Source of the DNA: Ceratorhiza oryzae-sativae
Taxonomy: Eukaryota > Basidiomycota > Agaricomycetes > Cantharellales > Ceratobasidiaceae
Direction of reading: 5' to 3'
Length of the DNA: 64,000 nt
Assembly (NCBI GenBank): GCA_030998015.1
Contig: JARWMV010000012.1
Coordinates: 62,001 to 126,000, forward strand
In this document: positions 54,931-64,000 of the stretch, piece by piece
Numbering within the stretch: position 1 is the stretch's first letter
Layout of the letters: each line of letters begins with the position of its first letter
Notes under the pieces: generated by a model
What the model was told of the DNA's origin: nothing
Seen by the model: the letters and a program-made list of their open reading frames with translations, nothing else
Database searches by the model: none
Translations under genes and position numbers: made by a program

Positions 54931-55109
54931 CCAATGACTGTAGTATGATCAACAATAAACATTGCATTTTCAGGTGCTGGAGATTTGTAATGTCTGACTA
55001 CATCAGCAAAATGGGATTTTGCTTGGGGGGCCTGGAAAGGTGTTGTAAGTAGGAAAACTAACCAAAGTACCACATAAGGCAAGTCCATGTTTAGCAGCAC
55101 TGTGAGCAA
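54931..55109 (-). pseudogene. Older-element ORF split by E4
   Basis: On the minus strand a hydrophobic start (MDLPYVVLWLVFLLTTPF, upstream ATG at 55109 also open) leads to HYKSPAPENAMFIVDHTTVIG and hits the E4 target site. The remainder is at 40440-40521. It resembles in size and shape the signal-peptide ORF inside E4 (44866-44408), so it may be the same gene of an older relative. That is only a suggestion. Confidence 0.45.
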
Positions 55110-55159
55110 CTCAGAAACACAATAAAATCCTGAAAGTCATTGAAAATCTACCTTTGTGG

Positions 55160-55270
55160 ATGCAAATCACTTTAGATCAGCACAGGCAAGCTGTAGATCA
55201 CTTCAAATCACTTCAAATCAACCAAATCACCCAAATCACCCAAACCACTCAAATCACCCACATTGCTGGA
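55160..55270. repeat. Short tandem AATCAC repeats
   Basis: Runs of CACTTCAAATCA and CAAATCACCC units, imperfect, about 100 bp. Low complexity. Confidence 0.6.
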
Positions 55271-55542
55271 AATCACTTCAGGTCACCTTCAAGCACACCA
55301 AATCCCAAACTAATCACACACCAAATTGGGATATGCCTTATTTTGGAAAAATGTCTAAGATCAATAAACCTGCTCAAAATAACTCAAAAAAGGTTGGACA
55401 AGGGGGGAGTTGAACATGTGACCTCTGATTGATGAGCTTACATCAGCAAGAGGGAATGGGTGCTCTACCCATTACAGCATGATATAACAGTACATTTATG
55501 GGATTCAATCACGTTATAAGGGCCAGGATGCGAAGCGGCGGC

Positions 55543-57306
55543 TCAAGCACCCGCCATGACAGTATCGGATTTGGTGGGGAAGATTATTCCCATAGCCTGT
55601 TTACGGCATCAATGAGAACGGTACACAACCTATCAGAAGACGAGACGAGACATACCGGAAGTCGTCCAGGTGTTGCAGCAATCATTGGATGCTGTTGATG
55701 ATTATAAAGCCATTCCCAAGGTCCTTCTTCTGTGAAATTCGACCCCATAGCTCGCACATAATCAAAGTATTGTTGTAACATCGTCATAAAATCCGACCAT
55801 GTTTGGACCCGCGGGTCTCGGGCTACCGTGGCCAATGCCAACAAAAAGTGGTCACGAGGCCGTTGGTCTCTTTCATTATAACTCGATTCAAAGGACATTT
55901 CGTCGGACTGACACGAGCTGAAAGTGATAAAGACCGGGGCATCGAGGGCTGCCACATTGCCGATCTCTTGGGACCCGGTAAAGTTGGTGACGCGAACCGC
56001 TTGATCAGCAAATGCGCCAGAGTAGCAGGATGCCAAGATGGAAAGCACAACGACACCGGCTTTGGTATTCGCTCGGATGGCCTGGTTCCAATCGTGTGCG
56101 CTGATGATGATGTCGGACGAGACACCTGGAAGAACCATGCAAACAGAATCATGGTGTTTGATTGCATGCCCGGTGAAGACAAGTGCCCGTACATCCCCGC
56201 GAAGAGCAGGACGTAAGAATCTGGCTATTTCTTCGACAAGTTCTGTCCTGTCACGAAGTTGGCGCTGCGTTATGGTATTAACCGAGTATCCCCGATTCCG
56301 GAACACAGACGCTAGGCTCTTCACGTCGTGATGCGTTGCGTACAAGGCATTAAGCGACGAAGCGGTGCTAAATCGAGTACTCGCTTGCATGGTGTCTTTA
56401 TCATAGTCACTGCCTATGATAAGCATTTTTACGCTCGCACCACTGGTCGGCCGTTTTGTAGGATGATTGGGAGTCCTGAGTAAACTGTCTCCCAGTGGGT
56501 AACACTTGGCAGATGAGCGCATCCAAATTTGAGACTGCCGCGAAGATATCGTCTAAAATTGGCTCCTGAACATCATACAATGTACTTCGCCTGTATGCTT
56601 CCGAGCCCGGGAATAGAGCCACGGGCGAGCCGGATGGGGTAGAACCTGGGTCGAGCAACTGTGTATGATCTGGGTTGATAGGTTGGATATGAGCGTACTC
56701 GTCGACGTCCGGAACAGCTATTGGAGCCGGGGGGTTGGGGATTCGGGATAGCAAACGACTCGGCGTCGTCGAAGCTGGGGGGGAAAGCAGGATCGAGGAG
56801 TCATTCTCGGCCAGCTCGAAGGTGGCCGTCTGGGGGGAACCTATAAAGCCATATTAAGCCTCGCACTCTTGTGCAGACTAGCAGTGTTCTACCATCTGCC
56901 ATCTCCAAAACGGACGCTTCGTCTGTCGAGTTTGAGGTTGCGATTATATGGACCCATCTTGAGTGTGTGAGACTATGATCCAAAGACTCTGAACCGTGAA
57001 AAAGGCTGCCACTGAGCGGTACAGCGTGGGCCACGTTGGCGGCGGAATGAACTAGATGAGAATTTGATCTCAATACACCCTCTAGACATCTCGACAGTTC
57101 AATTTACCTGCGGCGCCTATGCTGCGCTTTTGGTCATTCTCCGGTGCGGCCCTCTTGAACCAGCGCGCTCTGGGCTCGATCTCCGACTTGACACGTCGGA
57201 GACTGTTTTGCCATTCGGACGCATTCGCTTTGAGTCGTTCGATTTTATCTCGTGGGGGAAATGTGTGGCGGCGGAGTATGGGTTTGTCGTGGGGGTCGGG
57301 TCGGTC
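55543..57306 (-). CDS. Caspase-like (peptidase C14) protein, one frameshift
   Basis: Exons are 57306-57108, 57051-56867, 56829-55656 and 55596-55543, with introns of 56, 37 and 59 nt. The N-terminus is MDRPDPHDKPILRRHTFPPR. The caspase p20-like domain starts MLIIGSDYD (about 56425), with the catalytic His in LVFTGHAIK (about 56185) and the catalytic Cys in LASCYSGAF (about 56025). It then reads ALDAPVFITFSSCQSDE. Fungal caspase-like proteases cleave after basic or acidic residues and act in stress or cell death; this one's role is unknown. A run of five A at about 56428 (CGTAAAAATG) puts CERK and MLIIGS one base out of frame. The paralogue reads CERKMLIIGS in frame, so one A is extra, either a mutation or an assembly error. 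Confidence 0.8.
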
Positions 57307-58120
57307 CATAGCAGAAAATAGGTGGGCGGCGTCTAGGGAGTGGGGCACCAGTCAACTGCTCATACGGCGTCAGTCCTCAGAGTTCAAATAGTTGGAACAA
57401 ATCGCCTACGCCATGTTTCAGCTCGAGAAACCGGGATATGAGTGACGCGGAGAAGGTTACGCAAGAGGTATGGGCTTGCCGATGCCTTCCGATATAAAAC
57501 TTGACCGGCAGGACTGTGGAGACAATAGGGAAGTTAAGCTGGCGACGACTGCTTCGTGCTGCCAGGTTCCTGGAGACACGTTGTGGCGGAACCGAGCGGG
57601 CTTTTAAAAAAAAACTCAAAAATCCTTTCTAGGGAAGATCCCGATCTAAAACTCCACCAAAAGCGACGAAAAGAAATACGGGACAGATGATCAGTCAAGG
57701 CTGTCCATAGCGAAGACGAAAACGCTGGTTGATTATCACAGTTTGCTCCGACTTGGTTGAGTACGATCCGCGGTTCAAAGTGCGGAGATTCATCACCGAT
57801 CAGGAGGTTCTGTCGATCGACACCATGAGCCGCAGCATTGGGTAGGGGCAACAACTTGGTCAGCGAGCCAAAAGTTATCAGCGAACAGTGACAGCCCTAA
57901 AAAATCCAGCATTTCGAGCCGCTCTCGTCTTCGCTGGTTAAGAGAGCAAGGGTGGCGGGGTAAACCAGAATGTGCACACATTTGAAAGGTCTTTCCAGTC
58001 AGGGAATATTGCATAGTACAACAAGGCTGACATACATACGCGACCCCGAGGAGAATTCAATGCGAATTCACGCTAAAATACCAATATAAACGCATCATTT
58101 GGTGGTTCCCAACTCGAACT
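57307..58120. other. Spacer between the caspase-like pair
   Basis: Minus frames at 57854-57534 and 58014-57793 are open but join to nothing and resemble no family I know. I do not call a gene. Confidence 0.4.
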
Positions 58121-59814
58121 TCAGTAGTATAGCCACTGCGACAGGACGATGAGCGCGGAGCATCCGAAACTTAACGCCCAGAGACGAAAAGTTAGGCGGA
58201 AGGGATGCTTGGCAATAGTGGGGAATACAACCTGGAATTTCTTAATTTCGAGTCAGTCGGGTGGCGTGTATGACCTTGGTGCTCAGAGACAACATACCGG
58301 AAGCTGTCCCCAAATAGGCAAAGAAAGCGCGGGAGTCTGGGGGTTCTTGCTAAGCCATTCCTGAAATCCTTCCTCTGCAGCTGTTGAGCCCAGTGTCTGG
58401 CATAGGCGAAATACTGGTGGAGCAACATCATGAACTTGGGCCATGAATCAAGGCTCGAGGTTCGGACTACTCTGGTGAAAGCCCACAAAAAGTGATCGCG
58501 AACGTTTAGTTCAACGTTGCCGAGAGCTGACTCGTACGAGCTTTCTTGGGGACTACAAGAGGTAAAGGTGATGAAAACGGGGCATCTAGACTGGCAAGTT
58601 TCTGTATTTCCCCGGGTTGTTTAAAATGGGCGAGAGGTATAGCCTGGTCGGTGAAGGCCCCAGAGAAGCACGTCGCGAATATGGATAGCACAATCACCCC
58701 CGGTTCTGAATGCGTTCGAATGTTTTCCTTCCAGTCTTTTGCACTGATAAAGATATTATCCGATATGCGGGGAGTAGTATACATGGAGAGTGGTCGCGAG
58801 TCATGATGGAGTGGCCACTGAAAACGATCGCACGGACGTCTCCTGGAAGCGCAGAAGCCATAAAGGCAGCCACTCTCGTGAGTATTTCGTCCCTGGTAAA
58901 CTCCTGCGGAGTCAGAATCTCGATTTCATAACCTAGCACTCCGAAAGTAGATTCCATGTCGTCTATATCGTTTTGAAGTGCGTGGAGCGACTGCAGCGAG
59001 CCGATGCTGAGTCGTGTGTTACACCTTTTGGTACGGTCACGATAGTCGCTCCCTATGATCAACATCTTTCTTTCGCAGAGCTGTTCAACGCTGTAAAATG
59101 TCTCGGTGGGCGACGTGATTCGTGTTGTAGCAGATGTGGGACTTTCGACAGGTGCCATCGGGATGAAAGTATTGTACCACTCTGGGGCTCGTGTGGAGCG
59201 AGACGGGTTTCGCTCATGGAAATTAGCGACAGGAGTTGAGACGGCCGGGGCAGGGGAGGTTTGAATTCGAGGGTTTACATTCGGACATGGATCCAAAGGG
59301 CAAGAATTATTTCTGGCGCGAGCTGGTGACCGGAGTGATCCTGTTGGTGGTGTGAGGTGTTGGTCAAAATCGAGTGCCTTGAGGCCTGCAAACTAGTCTG
59401 ACATTCGATCGTGAACGTTAAAAAATATGCGTTCGTACCATCCCCTGCCTGAATATCTTGCCCCAGTTCGGTGGGGCGTTCAATTGGTAGTATTCCGGCC
59501 CATCGAAAACGAGAGTTCTGTCTCACAGCAACAGACTCGAGCGGATAGAGACTAGCCTGGAGTGGATGTGGCTTCGGCTTGAGGTTTGCAGTGTCTGTTC
59601 AAGTTCCTATCGACTCAGTCGGACGAGACGATGATATGCATAGACTCACCCACCGGGCCTCATCGTTCGAAACCACAGAGTGAAACAAGGGACCTTTGGT
59701 ACCAATTTCCGAGCTTACACGTCGCAACTTGGCCCCAGCTATCTGAATCTTGGACAGCTGTGGTCTAATATGATGACGGGATCCAGTCGGTTGTCGCGAG
59801 TTTGCTGGGTTCAT
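58121..59814 (-). pseudogene. Second caspase-like gene, decayed
   Basis: Tandem paralogue of the 55543-57306 gene in the same orientation. It starts MNPANSRQPTGSRHHI (59814), then EQLCERKMLIIGSDYRDR, the His box IVFSGHSIM and the Cys box IFATCFSGAF. Single-base losses break the frame near 58758 (ILLP / ISDNIFISAKDW), near 58590 (LDAP / FITFTSC) and near 58400 (FAYAR / GSTAAEEG). The 5' joint after 59650 is also out of frame in my model. A GTATGT donor at the same place as in the first gene leads to a last exon ending at 58121 with a hydrophobic, probably membrane-spanning tail that the first gene lacks. Either a pseudogene or a locus with several indel errors. Confidence 0.75.
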
Positions 59815-60274
59815 GGTCAGAGGATAACGACGGAGTTGGGAGGCGAGGCGACTTCATGCAACCCAAATAAGTCCAACTCGCAAGAAGCAAACAGGAACGA
59901 GGTACGCTTGCTATACTGGAATGAGGAAGAGTGACGTCGGTGTTGATTCCAAATCGATTCGTCTATCTGGCAGGGCCGATCAGATTTATGCCAAAAATCA
60001 CATGCAAGGAGTCAAACCTCCTATCTAATATTTTTCTTCCAATCAAGGGGCTTTTGAACTCGAAGGGCTTTTCTACCAGCCTGAACTACACGAGGAGGGT
60101 GGCGGACATTTAGATCCGAAACTAAACGAAAGCGGGGGAGGACAAAGAAAAATAACCACATTGGGATCGAGGCTCCTCCCGTTCCCAACTTTACACCGAA
60201 TCAAGGACTGCAGCAACACGCCACTTGGATGGTGCCGAAAATCAATAGAGTGATGAGATTTTGGGGTTGTACAC
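59815..60274. other. Spacer with a tRNA-like scrap
   Basis: No gene. The minus strand at about 60095-60005 looks like a decayed tRNA (see findings). Confidence 0.35.
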
Positions 60275-60724
60275 TCAAAAGACATAACCTAGAAAATGAA
60301 AACAAGCATCGAGAATATCTCACCTGGGCGGCTAACACCGAACATGTTCCTCAGCGCCTCCGGCTCGAAATACGCGAAGCCTAGCGCTACGTATCCACCC
60401 TCACGGGCGAGGGAACCACAAGCGAGCACCATCACCCACCTTCGGGCCGGCGTCTTCCGAGTTTACGTCTTTGATACTCTCCAGAAACGCCATGCGACGC
60501 CAGTGGAGCCAGGATCCCAAAGTGAGATCGAGTAGATCCAGATTTGACGAGATTTCGTCGGGCAACGTCGGTTGTGGTTGGCTCGTGGTCGCCGTGCGGC
60601 AGGCTACAATGCATCGCGGATCAAACGTGTGCTTAGACGCCGCGTGTTCCAGGGCCGTGTCAAACTCTAGTTGAGCCTTCGAGCTGGCCCGCGGCAAGCA
60701 TGCGGGTGGAGATCCTTTGGTCAC
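60275..60724 (-). CDS. Small hypothetical protein (124 aa)
   Basis: Exons are 60724-60440, 60399-60324 and 60288-60275, with short introns of 40 and 35 nt and all joints in frame. It starts MTKGSPPACLPRASSKAQ and contains LLDLTLGSWLHWRRMAFLES. Exon 2 codes GGYVALGFAYFEPEALRNMF and it ends RPGYVF*. No signal peptide and no recognised domain. The conserved look of exon 2 and the frame-keeping introns argue for a real gene. The intron sizes are at the low limit. Confidence 0.5.
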
Positions 60725-60954
60725 GTGCCAGAATAGACACTCGGTTCAAGGGGCAGAAGCAAACAGATCAAGGAGTAGGATGTCCAGGATAGAAATATTT
60801 TATTTACAAGCATTTTCAATTAATGGACACGACAAACGATGCAACATGGCCATCCCATGAATTCAATCAACTAGTTCCTTGTGAGAACCCAATGTAAACG
60901 GGCGCAGCGAGCCGGTTTCGCACAAGCATGGGTGCCAAATCAAGTACCAAGAGC

Positions 60955-62005
60955 TCACTTGAGTAACTCCTCGACTACCCTGTCATCCGGGATCTTCGGG
61001 ACGTTCGCACCTCGGTAATTCAAACGACGAAGGACATCAATCTACCGGAGTATGCTCTGAATACAAGAAGCGCATTCGAACCGAAACAAAGTGCTCACCA
61101 CCTTACTGCTCTCGAACCCAAGCGAGCAAAACTGATCCACGTGAGCTCGTTCAAGCCCCGCAATGGCGATCTCATCGCGAGGACCCGAACCTGCACCCCA
61201 GACTTGGTTAGAAACGATCAACAAATAATTTCGTCAATGTCGCGTACCCGTTGGAGCTGACTTGCCACCAGAGGTAATACCGGATGGCGGTGCTCCTGCA
61301 TAGGTCTCCGCCCAATACTTTGCCGTCTCGTTGAAAGATGACCGGGATGTCAGGTAGTGTTTCGCAACTAGATGATTCGCGCAGGACTTCATATATAGCA
61401 CGTGCTTCTCGAGATGTCGGCTCACCTTCTGCATCCTGGGGATCATCGGGTTCAGGACTGCACAAAAGGCTCTGCAGCGAAATGAGAGTCGATTTAAGTG
61501 TAAAAACGGGGGACCAGGCATCTTTGAGGATGTCGAGGCAAATAGCACCCTAGTTACTGTGTGCTCAGGTAGTTGGATTCAAGGAACGAGAGATTACTCA
61601 CAGAGGCAGACGACACATTCGGGTGATACACTTTCCTAATGAGCCCTTGTCGTTAGTTCAAGGTTAATTGCACGAATGGTGTCCCCCACGTTATAAACTT
61701 CATTTTCACTGGTTGGAAAGGGTATCCATCTGGAATAACAATATCCTAAAACGTATGAGAGTGGCTGAAGCTATGCACGAAAGCTAACTAACCACTTGAT
61801 ATGTTCCGCCTTGATAGGGAGTGTCTTCAGGGCCCGGGAAAGACCCGCGCAAGTGAAACGGATTATCCTCAACAAGCTCGATCGATATTTTGGACGTCTT
61901 GTCGTTCTTGCAATCTAATCTGAATGGTTTAATTTTTAAACAAACTACCATTCGCAAAGACGCACCAGCAATTTCCTTATTCACGCGCCGGAGTCGGGCA
62001 TCCAT
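60955..62005 (-). CDS. UBC1: Ubiquitin-conjugating enzyme E2 with C-terminal UBA (UBC1/E2-25K type)
   Basis: Eight exons: 62005-61966, 61914-61793, 61745-61690, 61635-61602, 61549-61426, 61367-61248, 61190-61099 and 61041-60955, giving 224 residues. Introns are 47-58 nt and every joint is in frame. The UBC fold spans about residues 5-150: [32 protein letters not shown], and [14 protein letters not shown] with the thioester Cys. The linker is Gly/Ser/Thr-rich. The UBA domain spans about 180-222: [20 protein letters not shown], then [14 protein letters not shown] at the end. It takes ubiquitin from E1 and builds, in yeast, Lys48 chains with RING ligases such as APC/C. The size and the UBA fit UBC1/UBE2K. 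The start at 62005 ([18 protein letters not shown]) matches the family start. Confidence 0.93.
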
Positions 62006-62100
62006 TGTTGTCGGCGTCGGTTCTGGAGCAGCTGATGGTCACGTGACTCAGATCAGTCAGCTCGGACATCGCTTAGCGATCACATCTGCAGCTCACGACC
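62006..62100. promoter_or_regulatory. Shared promoter of UBC1 and GSH2
   Basis: Only 95 bp separate two divergent start codons. It contains TCACGTGACTCAGATCAGTCAG: an E-box-like CACGTGA next to TGACTCA, the yeast Gcn4/AP-1 core. Such a site would suit control of glutathione synthesis by Yap1/Gcn4-type factors. The motifs are seen; the regulators are inference. Confidence 0.6.
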
Positions 62101-63869
62101 ATGTCTGTGCTCCCCGTATGGCCCCCCTCTCTGAACGAGATACAAATAGAAGAGCTCACTCTACTAGCATCTACATGGGCTCTTTCTCATGGCCTTGCAT
62201 ACCTTCCTGTCTCACCTGCTGAACAAGGAACTGCGATTCATGCGCCATTTACTTTGATACCAACGCCTTTTCCGAAGAGCCTGTTCGAACGAGCTCGCAT
62301 GTTACAAAAAGCCTACAACGTGCTGTACTCTCGAATTGCCCTAGATAGAGAATTTCTAGACTCGGTAATGGGCGATCATGGTGGTGTTGCGGACGTCGAT
62401 CCTTTTACTCAAAGTCTATGGAAGACTTGGAAGAGCACACGAGACTTGCCGAACCAGCAGGTGAGCCCACAAGCATTGGAAAAGATATGTCTTGGAACGG
62501 TTCGATATTCCTAGTCTCTCCATCTTGGACTTTTCCGATCCGATTATATGTTGCATCAAGATCCTGACGGCCGGTTAGACATCAAACAAGTAGAGTTCAA
62601 CACCATATCCTCATCTTTTGGTCCACTCTCGCATCAAGTATCTGCTCTCCATAGGTACGACACCTTGATTTGACTTGTCGTAAACTCATGCCGTCTAGGT
62701 ATTTATTATCCGCGACGAACTACTATGGGGTTTCTTCTCATCTCAAGACCGATAACCTTCCGATGAACGAAACACGATATGGACTAGTCGAAGGAATTGC
62801 GACTGCTCATCGAGCATATAGTGACCCAAGGTAAAATCACCTTTGTTGAAATTCCGAAACCCACTGCATCCAGTATGCAGCTCGAGAGTATTATTCGTCG
62901 TTCAGCCCAACGAGCGAAATATCTTTGATCAACGTTGGTTGGAGTACGATCTTATGGAGCGGTATGTATTGGCACATGCGCATCGAACCAGCCCTCCTGA
63001 TGCGCCGTTACATAAGCCATGGCATTCCAGTCATCCGTCAAACAATGACAGAACTTGCAACAAGCGCGTCACTCGATCACGACGCTAACCTTGTCGTGAA
63101 ATCTGCCACGATTTCCAACCCCTATCGAATCTCGGTCGTCTACTTCCGAGCGACATACACTCCAAACGATTTCAAGACTCCCGGTGACTGGGAAACGCGT
63201 GCTCTCCTTGAAAAAAGTCGGGCGATCAAATGCCCATCTCTGCCTTTACAGCTTGCTGGAGGCAAGATGATCCAAGCGGTCCTAGCAGCACCTGGCGTCT
63301 TGGAACGCTTTATTGGCCGAAATGAAGAAGAAAGGGGTTGGGTCGCGGAGCTTCGCCATAGCTGGATGGAAATGTGGCCTTTGGCATCGTCCGAGGAAAC
63401 AGCCGCGTACATCCGTTCGCTCGACACGGCAAAATTATCTGCCTCCACGAACCCTGCGCCCTCTGCCAGCAGATCCGGGATCGCACGTGCCGCTGAACTT
63501 TCTTCGGATCTCGTACTCAAGCCACAACGCGAGGGAGGCGGCAATAACGTATATCGCCATTCGATCCCCCCTTTCCTGAAGACGCTCCAGCCTAATTTGG
63601 AGGAAGCACGAGCATGGATCGCGATGGAATTGATCAAACCGCCATCATCGGGTAGTGAGAACTATTTGGTTAGTGCAGGCAGTGCCAAGGCAGTCAAGAA
63701 AGAGGCAGTGAGCGAGTTAGGGGTGTTTGGATGGTCACTGTTCGGAGGTCCGGATCAACACGCCCAAGAGGCGACAGTTGGCTATCTCGTCAGAACCAAG
63801 GGTCGAGAGAGCGATGAAGGAGGAGTAGCCGTTGGGTATTCCGTCATTGATAGTTTAGTGTTGGTTTAG
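62101..63869 (+). CDS. GSH2: Glutathione synthetase
   Basis: Five exons: 62101-62460, 62515-62654, 62699-62830, 62881-62961 and 63017-63869, giving 521 residues. Introns are 44-55 nt and in frame. It catalyses ATP-dependent joining of gamma-glutamylcysteine and glycine, the last step of glutathione synthesis, in the cytosol. Landmarks of the eukaryotic enzyme: FRSDYMLH, QVEFNTISSSFG, FDQRWLEYDLMERHGIPVIR, VVYFRATYTPNDF, LLEKSRAIKCPSLPLQLAG, LKPQREGGGNNVY (glycine-rich ATP loop), ELGVFGWSLFG and GGVAVGYSVIDSL at the end. Length fits the family (about 470-530). Confidence 0.95.
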
Positions 63870-64000
63870 TGGTATATAGTACAGGTGAGTTACTCCTCAT
63901 CAGAGCCGGCTGACCCCTCGAATGATTAATTTAGATAGAAGGCCAGTCCAAATATTCCTTGTGAACATCTTCACGAAACCCAGAATTTAAAGTGTAGACG
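63870..64000. other. 3' flank of GSH2
   Basis: Untranslated or intergenic text to the window edge. No feature seen. Confidence 0.4.

Noticed and set aside
55395..55490. tRNA gene on the minus strand
   Set aside because: A- and B-box-like words exist, but the acceptor and T stems do not pair. At best a pseudo-tRNA.

Overview
The window is nuclear DNA of a filamentous basidiomycete. Its genes are broken by many 45-60 nt GT-AG introns. It carries chromodomain Ty3/gypsy elements of the Tf1/sushi type and basidiomycete-style genes (DUF4246, a caspase-like pair, a tyrosine-kinase-like kinase). An Agaricomycete of the Rhizoctonia/Ceratobasidium kind fits best; that is inference from memory of such genomes, not a database result.

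Bases 1-23600 are a nest of LTR retrotransposons. E1 (1-6197, +) is old and loses its 3' end at 6197. E2 (6198-19464, -) is old. E3 (6830-13092, +) is young and apparently intact: it sits inside E2, has two 522-bp LTRs that differ at one base, and is flanked by ATAGG. E5 (19465-20212 and 22051-22130, -) is a gag/protease-start remnant related to E3. Solo LTRs are inserted in these: 1172-1825 (TAAAG), 3538-4065 (CCTAC), 20213-22050 (AGCTA), which itself contains 20620-21138 (ATCAA), and 22466-22993. The old copies are strongly CpG-depleted and E3 is not.

Bases 23600-40500 are host DNA. They hold a DUF4246 gene (23608-25502, -), a secreted and probably GPI-anchored alginate-lyase-fold protein (29051-30650, -), a protein kinase gene (31621-36069, -) and a hypothetical gene (38578-39689, -). 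The kinase gene is the main discovery. Between its first exons and its kinase domain lies a run of about 36 in-frame micro-exons, 29 of them only 3 nt long, separated by introns of about 40-80 nt. Part of this run is a 68-bp minisatellite of ten units. Each unit reads as a 65-nt intron plus one codon, and the codon is by far the most variable part of the unit.

Bases 40522-54930 are one very large Ty3/gypsy element, E4 (-), with 1.3-kb LTRs and the target duplication CCAAT. It has a collagen-like gag, a pol broken by single-base frameshifts, and three extra same-strand genes, apparently with introns, between pol and the 3' LTR.

Bases 55500-64000 are host genes again: a caspase-like gene (55543-57306, -) and a decayed tandem paralogue (58121-59814, -), a small hypothetical gene (60275-60724, -), a ubiquitin-conjugating enzyme with a UBA domain (60955-62005, -), and, 95 bp away and divergent, glutathione synthetase (62101-63869, +).

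All exon models were built by hand from splice signals, reading frame and family resemblance. No transcript data or searches were available.
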